DNA of 46,435 nt from Pseudomonadota bacterium (GCA_023434095.1 JAEYTJ010000327.1:1-46435), one strand, 5' to 3'. Numbered from the stretch's first letter, positions 1 to 12,410 are shown. The notes: generated by a model from the letters alone, not told the origin. Numbers and translations are program-made.

Positions 1-1460
1 GCCTTGAACACGCCGGCATCGAGCGGGCGGCCGGTGGCGCGGGTGAGCACCTCATCCGTGTCGAGCAGCGAGCCGAGCCCGTGCACATGGGTGCGGAGCC
101 AGCCAACCAGCGGGACGAAATCGCCGCGCCCGATGGAAGGCAGCGTGCCGGGCTCGGCCCGGCAGGCGGCGTCGAAGAGCTGCGCGGCGGCGATCGCGCC
201 CAGTGTGTAGGTGGGGAAGTAGCCCCAGCCGCCGCTCGGCCAGTGAATGTCCTGCAGGCAGCCGAGCCGGTCATTGGGCGGCGTGGTGCCGAGCAGTTCC
301 TTCATCCCGGCATTCCACGCCCCCGGCAGCTCCGCCAACGGGAGATCGTCCGCGATCATCGCCTTTTCCAGCCGGGTGCGCAGGATCACATGGGCGGGGT
401 AGGTCACCTCGTCGGCATCGACGCGGATGAAGCCACGCTCGATGCGGGTGTAGCGGCGCCACAGCGCGTCCGCCTCCCATTCCGGCCCCGATCCGCTAAA
501 GGCGGCGCGCATCAGCGGGGCGGCGAAGCCGAGGAATTCGCGCGAGCGGCAGGCCTGCATCTCCATCAGCAGCGACTGGCTTTCGTGCAGCACCATGCCG
601 CGCGCCTGCCCGACCGGCTGGTTCATATAGCCGGCGGGGCGGCCCTGCTCGTAGAGCGCGTGGCCGGTCTCGTGGATCACCCCCATCAGCGCCTTGGCGA
701 AATCGGCCTCGTCATAGCGGGTGGTGATGCGCACATCATGGTCCGCGCCGCCGCAGAAGGGGTGGGTGGAGACATCGAGCCGGCCGCGCTCGAAATCATA
801 GCCGAGGGCCGTCATCATCCGCTGGCCGAGCCCGCGCTGCGCCTCCACCGCGAAGGGGCCTTCCAGCGCGCCGGGCGCGGGACGGCGCGCCTGGGCCGCC
901 AGCGCTTCCTCGGTGAAGCCGGGCAGGAAGGCGGCGAGATCGTCGAACAGCGCGTCGATGCGGGCCGAGCGCGCGCCGGGCTCGTAGTCGTTCAGCAGCG
1001 CGTCATAGGGGGAGAGGCCGAGAATCGCGCCCTTGGCGGCACCGGCCTCGCGCTGCAGTCGGAGCACCTCGGCGAGATAGGGCAGCAGGGCGGGAAAGTC
1101 CGACTCCGCCCGCGCCTGCCGCCACGCCATCTCGCAGGCGGAAATCGCCTTGCTGGACGCCTCCACGAGATCGGCGGGCAGGGCGGTCTGCGCGGTGAAG
1201 ACCCGGCGCATCTCGCGCAGATTGGCCCGCTCCCACGCGCCGAGCGCGTCGTCCTCGCTGGCCGCGTCCAGCCACTCGCCGAGGCGCGGATCGACCGCCA
1301 TGCCGTGCTGGAGCACGCGCAGCAGCGCGAGGCTCTCCGCCCGGCTGCTTGCCGCGCCCTTCGGCATCATCGTGTCACTGTCCCATTGCAGGATGCCGAC
1401 GGCGTTCGACATCGCGCTGATGCGGCCGAAATGGGCGGCGAGGGAGGCATAGGCGGACAT
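1..1460 (-). CDS. M32-family metallocarboxypeptidase (carboxypeptidase Taq type), 3' end outside window
   Basis: Reading leftward from the ATG at 1460 gives an open frame of 486 codons that runs off the window edge; the family is about 500 residues, so only a few C-terminal residues are missing. The zinc-binding motif HETGH lies at about residues 263-267 (DNA 660-674) inside a VIHETGHALYEQ context typical of M32 enzymes. The N-terminus (MSAYASLAAHFGRIS) and the downstream segment with NQPVGQARG and HESQSLL also fit. M32 enzymes are cytoplasmic metal-dependent exopeptidases that remove C-terminal residues with broad specificity. The gene stands alone, tail to an intergenic repeat. No strong ribosome site was seen before the ATG. 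Family assignment is firm; substrate is unknown. Confidence 0.9.
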   Translation of the reverse strand, partial: MSAYASLAAHFGRISAMSNAVGILQWDSDTMMPKGAASSRAESLALLRVLQHGMAVDPRLGEWLDAASEDDALGAWERANLREMRRVFTAQTALPADLVEASSKAISACEMAWRQARAESDFPALLPYLAEVLRLQREAGAAKGAILGLSPYDALLNDYEPGARSARIDALFDDLAAFLPGFTEEALAAQARRPAPGALEGPFAVEAQRGLGQRMMTALGYDFERGRLDVSTHPFCGGADHDVRITTRYDEADFAKALMGVIHETGHALYEQGRPAGYMNQPVGQARGMVLHESQSLLMEMQACRSREFLGFAAPLMRAAFSGSGPEWEADALWRRYTRIERGFIRVDADEVTYPAHVILRTRLEKAMIADDLPLAELPGAWNAGMKELLGTTPPNDRLGCLQDIHWPSGGWGYFPTYTLGAIAAAQLFDAACRAEPGTLPSIGRGDFVPLVGWLRTHVHGLGSLLDTDEVLTRATGRPLDAGVFK

Positions 1461-1508
1461 GGAAGCTCTCCGGCGGATGGCGGCGCGGGCCGCGCCCCAG
1501 CCTCTTCT

Positions 1509-1621
1509 AGAGCCCTTTCCGATCGGGTGAAATTACCTTATCGATGAGAAAGCGCTCTCCAATCAACAAGCTGGAGCATTTTCTCGTCGCGAAAGCCTGT
1601 CCACTTTCGCGGAAAATGCTC
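1509..1621. repeat. Two tandem palindromic elements (Rhizobiales-type intergenic repeat)
   Basis: Two imperfect hairpins lie back to back. The first spans 1509-1558, with outer arms AGAGC/GCTCT and inner matches TTC/GAA and ATCG/CGAT. The second spans 1574-1621, with perfect outer arms GAGCATTTTC/GAAAATGCTC and inner CGCGAAAG/CTTTCGCG. Its last base is the final base of the oxyR stop codon. Related GAGCATTTTC...GAAAATGCTC elements recur between genes of Rhizobiales genomes (recalled, not searched). Here it separates the ends of the M32 peptidase promoter region and oxyR, and could act as a transcript end for oxyR. Confidence 0.7.
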
Positions 1622-2559
1622 TAGCCGAGGTGCCAGTCGGGCGGAACAGCGCTGGCGCCGGCCACGGCGCCCGCAAGCCCCACCGTGCCCACGATGATCG
1701 CCATCTGCTCGAAGGAGCCGGCGAGCGGGTTGGTCCGGCGCCACACCATGCCGATGGTGCGCGAGGGGCGCGGCGCTGCCAGCCGCGCCACCGAGACGGC
1801 GGCGGAGCGGGTTTCGATCGCCACCGCCATTTGCGGGATGAGCGTGACGCCGATGCCGGCGCCGACCATCTGCACCAGCGTGGTCAGCGAACTGCCCTCC
1901 ATCAGGTCGCGCGGCAGCTGCGACGACAGATTGCAGAAGGACAGGGCCTGTTCGCGGAAGCAATGGCCTTCCTGCAGCAGCAGGAGACGCATGGTGCGCA
2001 GCGTCTCGGAATTGGGCACCGGCAGTGCCGCCTCGCTTTCCGGGCGCACGAGGACGAATTCCTCCTCGAACAGCGCGTGCTCGGTGAGCGAGGGTTCGGA
2101 AACCGGCAGGGCGACGATGGCGGTGTCGAGCCGACCCTCGACCAGCTCGTCCACCAGCCGCTGCGTCACCGCTTCACGGGGCCGCAGGTCGAGCCCGGGA
2201 AAACGTTCGCCCAGACGCTGCATCACGGCGGGCAGCAGATAGGGGGCGACGGTGGGAATGACGCCGATGCGCAGCCGGCCGGCGAGCGGGCTGTGCGAGG
2301 CGCGGGCGAGGTCGCCCAGTTCGTCCACCGCCTGCAGGATGCCGCGCGCGCGGGCGGCGAACTCCTCGCCGAGCCGGGTCAGGCGGATCTGCCGCGTGCC
2401 GCGTTCGACGAGCGGCGCGCCGAGGATCTCCTCCAACTCCTTCACCTGCAGCGACAGCGCCGGCTGGGAGATGGCGCAGGCCTCTGCCGCCCGGCCGAAA
2501 TGGCCGTGCTGGGCCAGCGCCTCGAAATAGCGCAGATGCCGCATGGAAATATCGGTCAT
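1621..2559 (-). CDS. oxyR: LysR-family hydrogen peroxide sensor and transcription activator OxyR
   Basis: A 312-residue LysR regulator. Residues 6-65 form the winged helix-turn-helix (MRHLRYFEALAQHGHFGRAA...QPALSLQ), followed by an effector domain. Two cysteines, C200 and C209, sit in GHCFREQALSFC; their nine-residue spacing matches the peroxide-reactive C199 and C208 of E. coli OxyR, so this is not just any LysR protein. OxyR forms a disulfide on peroxide exposure and activates catalase and other defence genes. It is transcribed away from katG, the classic arrangement, across a 160-bp region with candidate operators. Its TAG stop overlaps a palindromic repeat. Assignment is firm. Confidence 0.95.
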   Translation of the reverse strand: MTDISMRHLRYFEALAQHGHFGRAAEACAISQPALSLQVKELEEILGAPLVERGTRQIRLTRLGEEFAARARGILQAVDELGDLARASHSPLAGRLRIGVIPTVAPYLLPAVMQRLGERFPGLDLRPREAVTQRLVDELVEGRLDTAIVALPVSEPSLTEHALFEEEFVLVRPESEAALPVPNSETLRTMRLLLLQEGHCFREQALSFCNLSSQLPRDLMEGSSLTTLVQMVGAGIGVTLIPQMAVAIETRSAAVSVARLAAPRPSRTIGMVWRRTNPLAGSFEQMAIIVGTVGLAGAVAGASAVPPDWHLG

Positions 2560-2566
2560 AAGTGTA

Positions 2567-2620
2567 GATTATCGTCGCGATTAGAAAATGCAAATTTTCA
2601 TTATCTCCCGCTTACGATAA
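2567..2620. promoter_or_regulatory. Candidate OxyR operator region between oxyR and katG
   Basis: The AT-rich part of the divergent oxyR-katG spacer holds three dyads: a near-palindrome TTATCG-TCG-CGATTA at 2569-2583, a perfect GAAAAT-GCAA-ATTTTC at 2584-2599, and TTATC-N10-GATAA at 2601-2620. LysR proteins bind interrupted dyads close to their own promoter, so one or more of these is likely the OxyR site controlling both genes. Which half-sites are used cannot be decided from sequence alone. Confidence 0.5.
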
Positions 2621-2719
2621 GACCTCTTCCAATTCCAAACGCCTCCCGCGCGCCAGGCCGCGCCCGGGAGAGCGCCGGGCGACGCTCGCCGCCGGCCTTT
2701 CTCACGATCGGAGACTGCA

Positions 2720-4897
2720 ATGGACGACATCACCAACAAGCCGGCCGGCAAGTGCCCCGTCATGCACGGCGCCATCACCGAGGTCGGCACGTCGAACATG
2801 GATTGGTGGCCCAAGGCGCTCAACCTCGATATTCTCAGCCAGCACGACACCAAGACCAACCCGCTCGGCACGGAATTCGACTACCGCGAGCAGGTGAAGA
2901 CGCTCGATTTCGAGGCGCTCAAGGCCGACATGCGCGCGCTGATGACCGACAGCCAGGAGTGGTGGCCGGCGGATTGGGGCCATTATGGCGGGCTGATGAT
3001 CCGCATGTCGTGGCACGCGGCGGGTTCCTACCGTCTGGCGGACGGGCGCGGCGGCGGCGGCACCGGCGACCAGCGCTTCGCCCCGCTCAATTCCTGGCCG
3101 GACAATGTGAGCCTCGACAAGTCCCGCCGCCTGCTGTGGCCGATCAAGAAGAAATACGGCAACAAGGTGAGCTGGGCGGACCTGATCGTGCTCGCCGGCA
3201 CCGTCGCCTATGAGACCATGGGGCTGAAGACCTTCGGCTTCGGCTTCGGCCGCGCCGATGTGTGGCACCCGTCCAAGGACACCTATTGGGGTTCCGAGCG
3301 CGAGTGGCTGGCGCCGAGCGACAACCGCTACACCAATGTCGACGACCCCTCGACGATGGAGAACCCGCTCGCCGCCGTGCAGATGGGCCTCATCTACGTC
3401 AACCCGGAAGGCGTGAACGGCAAGCCCGACCCGCTGAAGACCGCCGCGCAGGTGCGCGAGACCTTCGCCCGCATGGCGATGAACGATGAAGAGACCGCCG
3501 CGCTCACCGCCGGCGGCCACACGGTCGGCAAGACCCACGGCAATGGCGACGCCAAGGCGCTCGGCCCCAACCCGGAAGCCGCCGCGCTGGAAGACCAGGG
3601 CATGGGCTGGTCCAACCCGAACCAGAACGGCCTCGCCAGCCGCGCCGTGACCTCCGGACTGGAGGGCGCGTGGACGACGCATCCGACCCAGTTCGACATG
3701 GGCTTCTTCGACATGCTGTTCGGCCATGAATGGGAGCTGCGCAAGAGCCCGGCCGGCGCCTGGCAGTGGGAGCCGATCAACATTCGGGAAGAGGACAAGC
3801 CGGTCGACGCCAGCGACCCCTCGATCCGCCACAACCCGATGATGACCGACGCCGACATGGCGATGAAGGTGGACCCGATCTACAACGCGATCTGCCAGAA
3901 GTTCATGGCCGATCCGGAGTACTTCAAGGACACCTTCGCCCGCGCCTGGTTCAAGCTGACCCACCGCGATATGGGCCCGAAGGTCCGCTATATCGGCCCG
4001 GACGTGCCGGCCGAAGACCTGATCTGGCAGGACCCCGTCCCGGTCGGCCCTGCCGATTACGACGTCACGGCGGTGAAGGCGAAGATCATCAACTCCGGCC
4101 TCACCGTCAGCGAGCTGGTGAGCACCGCCTGGGACAGCGCCCGCACCTATCGCGGCTCCGACATGCGCGGCGGCGCCAATGGCGCGCGCATCCGCCTCGC
4201 CCCGCAGAAGGACTGGGAAGGCAACGAGCCCGCCCGCCTCGCCAAGGTGCTCGGCGTGCTGGAAGGCATCGCGGCGGAGACCGGTGCCAGCCTCGCCGAC
4301 GTCATCGTGCTCGGCGGCAATGTCGGCATCGAGCTGTCGGCCAAGGCGGCCGGCCATGACGTGACCGTGCCCTTCTCCCCGGGCCGAGGCGACGCCACCG
4401 ACGCCCAGACCGACGCCGCCTCCTTCAGCGTGCTGGAGCCGCTGCATGACGGCTACCGCAACTGGCTGAAGAAGGACTATGTGGTCAGCCCCGAGGAGAT
4501 GCTGCTCGACCGCACCCAGCTGATGGGCCTGACCGCGCCGGAAATGACCGTGCTGGTCGGCGGCCTGCGCGTGCTCGGAGCCAATCATGGCGGCAGCAAG
4601 CATGGCGTCTTCACCGCCCGCGAGGGCGCGCTGACCAACGACTTCTTCGTCAACCTGACCGACATGGCCTACAAATGGACCTCGGTGGGCAATGGCGTCT
4701 ACGAGCTGCGCGACCGCAAGACCGGCGCGGCGAAGTGGACCGCCACGCGCGTGGATCTCGTTTTCGGCTCCAACTCGGTGCTGCGCGCCTATGCCGAGGT
4801 CTATGCCCAGGATGACGCGCAGGAGAAGTTCCTCAGCGATTTCGTCGCCGCCTGGACCAAGGTGATGAACGCCGACCGCTTCGACCTGGCGAAGTGA
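2720..4897 (+). CDS. katG: Catalase-peroxidase KatG
   Basis: A 725-residue bifunctional haem enzyme that destroys H2O2 by catalase and peroxidase activity. The distal haem residues R95, W98 and H99 are in RMSWHAAGSYR; the proximal ligand H267 is in TAGGHTVGKTHG. Y226 (GLIYVNPEG) and M252 (FARMAMND) together with W98 would make the Met-Tyr-Trp adduct that gives KatG its catalase activity; all are offset as expected from the M. tuberculosis enzyme. Length is typical for the two-domain family. GGAGA lies upstream of the ATG. Control by the divergent oxyR is expected from context. A hairpin terminator follows at 4964. Confidence 0.98.
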   Translation: MDDITNKPAGKCPVMHGAITEVGTSNMDWWPKALNLDILSQHDTKTNPLGTEFDYREQVKTLDFEALKADMRALMTDSQEWWPADWGHYGGLMIRMSWHAAGSYRLADGRGGGGTGDQRFAPLNSWPDNVSLDKSRRLLWPIKKKYGNKVSWADLIVLAGTVAYETMGLKTFGFGFGRADVWHPSKDTYWGSEREWLAPSDNRYTNVDDPSTMENPLAAVQMGLIYVNPEGVNGKPDPLKTAAQVRETFARMAMNDEETAALTAGGHTVGKTHGNGDAKALGPNPEAAALEDQGMGWSNPNQNGLASRAVTSGLEGAWTTHPTQFDMGFFDMLFGHEWELRKSPAGAWQWEPINIREEDKPVDASDPSIRHNPMMTDADMAMKVDPIYNAICQKFMADPEYFKDTFARAWFKLTHRDMGPKVRYIGPDVPAEDLIWQDPVPVGPADYDVTAVKAKIINSGLTVSELVSTAWDSARTYRGSDMRGGANGARIRLAPQKDWEGNEPARLAKVLGVLEGIAAETGASLADVIVLGGNVGIELSAKAAGHDVTVPFSPGRGDATDAQTDAASFSVLEPLHDGYRNWLKKDYVVSPEEMLLDRTQLMGLTAPEMTVLVGGLRVLGANHGGSKHGVFTAREGALTNDFFVNLTDMAYKWTSVGNGVYELRDRKTGAAKWTATRVDLVFGSNSVLRAYAEVYAQDDAQEKFLSDFVAAWTKVMNADRFDLAK

Positions 4898-4963
4898 GCG
4901 CCTGAGGCGATCGCATCCCGGTTTCGCTCCTCTCCGCCGCCCGGCGGGGAGGGCGGCGTGACA

Positions 4964-5000
4964 GGCCCGTTGCGCAGTGCGTGGCGGGCCTTTACTTTTT
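4964..5000 (+). terminator. Intrinsic terminator after katG
   Basis: GGCCCG (4964-4969) pairs with CGGGCC (4985-4990) and is followed directly by TTTACTTTTT. A second GC-rich inverted repeat just upstream (about 4934-4957) may add to it. Confidence 0.75.
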
Positions 5001-5042
5001 GCCGCGCTGACGGCGCCGCGCCGTGTGGCGTGAGGCACGCGC

Positions 5043-6539
5043 ATGACCGACCGCCCCCCCGATCCCGTTCTCATCGCCGGCGCCGGCCCGGTCGGGCTGG
5101 TGATGGCGCTTGAGCTGGCGCGCTACCGGATTCCGGTGCGGATCGTCGATCCCATGGCGGCGCGCGCGACGACCTCCCGCGCGGTGGCGATCTGGCCGCG
5201 CACGCTGGAACTGCTGGAGCGGGCCGGCGGCGACCTTTCCGCCGAGCTGGTCGGCCTCGGCAACCGGGTGACGGCCGCGCACATGCTGGCCGACGGCAAG
5301 CCGCTCGCCCGCGTGCCGCTCGCCGAGGTCGAAACGCCCTATCCCTTCGTGCTCATGCTGCCGCAGAGCGAGACCGAGCGGGTGCTGCTGCGGCACCTGG
5401 AGCGGCACGGCGTCGCCTGCGAACTCGGCGTCGCGCTGGCGGAGTTCACACAGGACGGGGCGGGGGTGACGGCGACGCTCCACCACCCGGACGGACGCGA
5501 GGAAACAGGCCGCTTTTCCGCCCTCGTCGCCTGCGACGGCGCCCACAGCCCGGTGCGCCACCGGCTCGGCCTGTTCTTCGAGGGCGAGACGCTGGGCAGC
5601 GACTGGGCGCAGGGCGATTTCCACCTCACCGGCATGCCGTTCCCGGTGGACGAATTCGCCACCTGCCTGAACGCGGAAGGGCCGGCGGTGCTGTTCCCGC
5701 TGGCGCCCGGTCGCTACCGCGTCATCGTCGGCCTCGGCCCCTCCGCCGCGCCCCCGGCGCCGCCGCCGCCCGACATGGCCGGCTTCCAGGCGCTGCTGGA
5801 CCGGCGCGGGCCCGGCGGCATCACCTTGACAGAGACTCTGTGGTCGACCTCGTTCCGCATCAATGAGCGGCAGGTGGAAAACTACCGGGCGGGGCGCGTC
5901 TTCCTGGCCGGCGATGCCGCCCATGTCCACAGCCCGGCCGGCGGGCAGGGCATGAACACCGGCATGCAGGACGCGGTGAACCTCGCCTGGAAGCTCGCCC
6001 TCGTGCTGCGCGGGCTCGCGACGTCGCCACTGCTGCTCGACAGCTACGACCCCGAGCGGCGGGCGGTGGGGGCGCAGGTGATCGCCATGTCCGGCCGGCT
6101 GATCCGGCTCGGCACGCTGAAGAACCCGCTGGCGCGGCAGCTGCGCAATGTGGTGATGCCGTTCGTGCTCGGCCTCGCGCCGGTGCGGCACGCGCTGGCG
6201 GGCGAACTGACCGAGACGGCGGCCCACTACGCCGAGAGCCCCCTCAACGGCGCCTCCTGGGAGGCCGGCGGCCGGGCGGGAACGCGGCTCGTTCCGCAGG
6301 CGGGGGAGGCGCCCTACGGTGCCGGCGACACGCCGCGCTTCACCCTGCGCGCCGGCGACGGCGCGGGTGCGCCTCCGCCTCTGCCGGCCGAGCTGGTCGA
6401 TCCGGTGGTGCGGCCGAACCCCGTTTCCGGCGGCATCGAGCTGGTGCGGCCGGACGGCTATCTCGCCCTCGCCGTGGCGGAGGGGGAGTGGGAGCCGGTC
6501 ATCGCCTATCTGCGCCGGCTCGGCCCGAGACCCTCGTGA
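5043..6539 (+). CDS. FAD-dependent aromatic-type monooxygenase (PheA/TfdB/UbiH-like fold)
   Basis: A 498-residue class A flavoprotein monooxygenase. The ADP-binding GxGxxG is GAGPVG at residues 13-18; the DG motif is CDGAHSPVR near 164-172; the second FAD motif is GRVFLAGDAAHVHSPAGGQGMNTG at about 284-307, split here by its GD pair at 290-291. Enzymes of this group use NAD(P)H and O2 to hydroxylate phenolic or related rings. It is shorter than phenol hydroxylases and lacks most of their thioredoxin-like C-terminal domain. A proline-rich loop (residues 235-244) is present. A cupin gene starts 10 nt downstream, so the two are probably one operon. The substrate is unknown. Confidence 0.85.
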   Translation: MTDRPPDPVLIAGAGPVGLVMALELARYRIPVRIVDPMAARATTSRAVAIWPRTLELLERAGGDLSAELVGLGNRVTAAHMLADGKPLARVPLAEVETPYPFVLMLPQSETERVLLRHLERHGVACELGVALAEFTQDGAGVTATLHHPDGREETGRFSALVACDGAHSPVRHRLGLFFEGETLGSDWAQGDFHLTGMPFPVDEFATCLNAEGPAVLFPLAPGRYRVIVGLGPSAAPPAPPPPDMAGFQALLDRRGPGGITLTETLWSTSFRINERQVENYRAGRVFLAGDAAHVHSPAGGQGMNTGMQDAVNLAWKLALVLRGLATSPLLLDSYDPERRAVGAQVIAMSGRLIRLGTLKNPLARQLRNVVMPFVLGLAPVRHALAGELTETAAHYAESPLNGASWEAGGRAGTRLVPQAGEAPYGAGDTPRFTLRAGDGAGAPPPLPAELVDPVVRPNPVSGGIELVRPDGYLALAVAEGEWEPVIAYLRRLGPRPS

Positions 6540-6549
6540 GGCGCGCGCG

Positions 6550-7020
6550 GTGAGCCTGTCCTTCCTGCATTCGCGCGGCGACGAACGGCCGATCAGCATC
6601 CCCGCCATCGGCCTCGAGCTTTTCGTCCGCCTGCCGCCGGGGGCGAGCGAGGGGGCGTTCTGCGTCATCGAAACCATCAACGCCCCCGGCGCCGGCCCGC
6701 CGCGCCATCGCCACCGCGAGGCGGAGATCTTCCGCGTCATCGAGGGGCGCTATCTCTACGAGGTCGACGGGCGGCGCTTCTATGCCGAGGCGGGCGACGT
6801 GGTGAGCATTCCCGGCGGCGCCGCGCACGGCTTCGTCAACGTCACCACGGCCCCGGCGCGCCAGTACATCCTCATGACGCCGGCGCTGGACGCCGCCGCC
6901 TTCTTCACCGAGCTCGCCGGGGTCATGCGGGACGGCCTGCCCGACGCCGCCGCGCTGAACGCCTTCGGCGCCAAGTGGCAAATGGAGTTTCTCGGTCCGC
7001 CGGTGCGGCCGACCGACTAG
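6550..7020 (+). CDS. Single-domain cupin protein
   Basis: Read from the GTG at 6550, 10 nt after the monooxygenase stop, this gives 156 residues; no ATG start is possible without losing the fold. Both cupin motifs are intact: HRHREAE supplies metal ligands H53, H55 and E59, followed by G66, and GDVVSIPGGAAHGFVN supplies H93. Small cupins bind a metal ion and act as dioxygenases, isomerases or ligand sensors. Tight linkage to the monooxygenase suggests that it acts on the same compound or its product, but that is inference. A longer frame extends upstream inside the monooxygenase gene and is probably not translated. Confidence 0.8.
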   Translation: MSLSFLHSRGDERPISIPAIGLELFVRLPPGASEGAFCVIETINAPGAGPPRHRHREAEIFRVIEGRYLYEVDGRRFYAEAGDVVSIPGGAAHGFVNVTTAPARQYILMTPALDAAAFFTELAGVMRDGLPDAAALNAFGAKWQMEFLGPPVRPTD

Positions 7021-7101
7021 GTGGCGGTGCCGCGGTCGGGCGCCGCCGCTAGCGATCCCTCACCGGTCCAGCGCAGCTTCCTCGAAGGTGAAATCGCGGA
7101 A

Positions 7102-7116
7102 GAACATATTGCGAAC
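7102..7116. promoter_or_regulatory. Alphaproteobacterial SOS box (LexA operator) of recA
   Basis: GAAC-ATATTGC-GAAC is an exact match to the GAAC-N7-GAAC direct repeat recognised by alphaproteobacterial LexA. It lies 78 bp before the recA start, where a repressor would block the promoter. A third GAAC follows at 7120-7123, too close to form a second box. Confidence 0.85.
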
Positions 7117-7193
7117 ATAGAACAGATCGGGTACATCTGGCGTAGGAACTGTTGCCACCCCCTTTTCCCTTGCGCCCAGACCGGAGCCCGGCA

Positions 7194-8273
<1,080 letters not shown>

Positions 8274-8279
8274 ACCGGC

Positions 8280-8320
8280 GGCCCGGGCGCGGAGCCTGCC
8301 CGTGGCGGGCCGTCCGGGCC
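8280..8320 (+). terminator. Possible transcript-end hairpin after recA
   Basis: GGCCCGG (8280-8286) pairs with CCGGGCC (8314-8320), with a nested GCCCG-TGG-CGGGC hairpin (8298-8310) inside. No run of T follows, so this may be a stabilising hairpin and not a true intrinsic terminator. Confidence 0.4.
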
Positions 8321-8471
8321 TTGAACGGAACAGCGGCAGCGGGGCGGGGACGACGCCCTGCTGCTTTCTGGACAAGGTGTTGATGCGTCGTTAGAACCGT
8401 TGCGCCCGCGCCGGACGGTGCGGGCCGGTGCCGGTGCGGCGCCGCTATCCAGCATCTGCGGACCCGGGTTC

Positions 8472-11123
<2,652 letters not shown>

Positions 11124-11153
11124 TCGCGCCGAGGGGCGGGGGAGTGGCCGTTG

Positions 11154-12410
11154 ATGGCGGCGCACAGGGGCGAGGGCGGCGGGAGCATGGCGTCCCTGTG
11201 GCGCGCGCGTCGTCGACGCTGCTACGAGATTCTGGAGCGCGACGCCGCACATGACCGCACGGCGCACCGGGTCGAGATCGGCCTGATCGTGCTGATCGTG
11301 GCGAATGTCGTCGCCGCCGTGCTGGAAACGGTGCCGAGCCTGTATCTGCGCGACTATGCGGCCTTCCTCGCCTTCGAACGCCTGTCGCTGGCGGTCTTTG
11401 CCATCGAATACATCCTGCGTCTGTGGGTGGCGCCGGAGAACCCGCGCTATCGCGGCGTCTCCCGGCTGCGGGCCCGGCTGCGCTATGCCCGCACGCCGGT
11501 GGCGATCGTCGATCTGATCGCCTGGCTGCCCTTCGTGCTGTCGGCGCTGTTCGGGGTGAACCTGGTCACGCTGGCCATCTTCCGCCTGCTGCGCTTCATC
11601 AAGCTGGTGCGCTACTCGCCGGGCATGCAGTCATTGCTCGAAGTGCTGCATCGCGAGCGCCAGTCGCTGATGGCCTGCTTCTGGCTGCTCTCCGCCGCCG
11701 TCCTCGTCGCCGCGTCGGCGATGTATGTCGCGGAGGGGCACGTACAGCCGCAGCAGCTCGGTTCGATACCGGCGGCCATGTGGTGGGCCATGGCCACCGT
11801 CACCACGGTCGGCTATGGCGACGTCTACCCCGTCACAGCGGCCGGCCGGGTCATCGCCAGCCTGACCATGGTCACCGGCATCGTGATGATCGCCCTGCCG
11901 GTGGGCATCATCGCCACGTCCTTCGTCGACGTGATCAAGCGCCGCGACTTCGTCATCACCTGGGGCATGGTCGCGCGGGTGCCGCTTTTCGCCGATCTCG
12001 ACGCGGCCGGCATCGGCGAGATCCACAAGATGCTCTCGGCCCATACCGCCCAGCCGGGCGACGTGATCGCGCGCCGGGGAGAGGTGGCGCGCTCGATGTA
12101 TTTCATCGCCTCCGGAGAGGTCGAGCTGGAATTCGCCGACGAGATCCACGTGCTCGGCGAAGGGCAGTTCTTCGGCGAGATGGCGCTTCTGCACCAGACG
12201 CATCGCGCCGCCACGGCGCGCGCGCGCAGCCGCTGCATGCTGCTAATCCTGGAATCCGAGGCTTTGGCGGAGGTCATCCGGCGACATCCGGAAATCGGCA
12301 AGCGCGTCCGCGCCATGGCCAGGGACGAGGAGGGCCCGCATCCGGTGAGGCGCAGCGCCGACATCGCCGATGACGAGCTGTCCGAGCCCACGCCGTCGGA
12401 AGGGGCCTAG
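11154..12410 (+). CDS. Six-TM voltage-gated-type K+ channel with cyclic nucleotide-binding domain
   Basis: The ATG at 11154 follows GGGGGAG by nine bases and gives 418 residues; ATG 11187 is an alternative. Hydrophobic segments lie near 41-57, 75-91, 115-135, 173-192 and 232-257, with an S4-like stretch (RLLRFIKLVRY, about 144-154) carrying spaced basic residues. The pore filter TVGYGD (218-223) marks K+ selectivity. Residues about 277-390 form a CNB domain whose phosphate-binding cassette FFGEMALL...HRAATA (339-355) keeps the Gly-Glu and Arg. It resembles MloK1 of Mesorhizobium, a cyclic-nucleotide-gated channel of the inner membrane. It follows alaS by 30 nt. Confidence 0.9.
   Translation: MAAHRGEGGGSMASLWRARRRRCYEILERDAAHDRTAHRVEIGLIVLIVANVVAAVLETVPSLYLRDYAAFLAFERLSLAVFAIEYILRLWVAPENPRYRGVSRLRARLRYARTPVAIVDLIAWLPFVLSALFGVNLVTLAIFRLLRFIKLVRYSPGMQSLLEVLHRERQSLMACFWLLSAAVLVAASAMYVAEGHVQPQQLGSIPAAMWWAMATVTTVGYGDVYPVTAAGRVIASLTMVTGIVMIALPVGIIATSFVDVIKRRDFVITWGMVARVPLFADLDAAGIGEIHKMLSAHTAQPGDVIARRGEVARSMYFIASGEVELEFADEIHVLGEGQFFGEMALLHQTHRAATARARSRCMLLILESEALAEVIRRHPEIGKRVRAMARDEEGPHPVRRSADIADDELSEPTPSEGA

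Noticed and set aside
81..1547. 488-codon open frame on the plus strand
   Set aside because: It is the shadow of the M32 peptidase on the other strand; it has no recognisable domain, while the minus frame contains HETGH.
2702..5074. 790-codon open frame opposite katG
   Set aside because: Long only because of high GC; it is antisense to an unmistakable catalase-peroxidase and is rich in His, Arg, Gly and Val with no domain.
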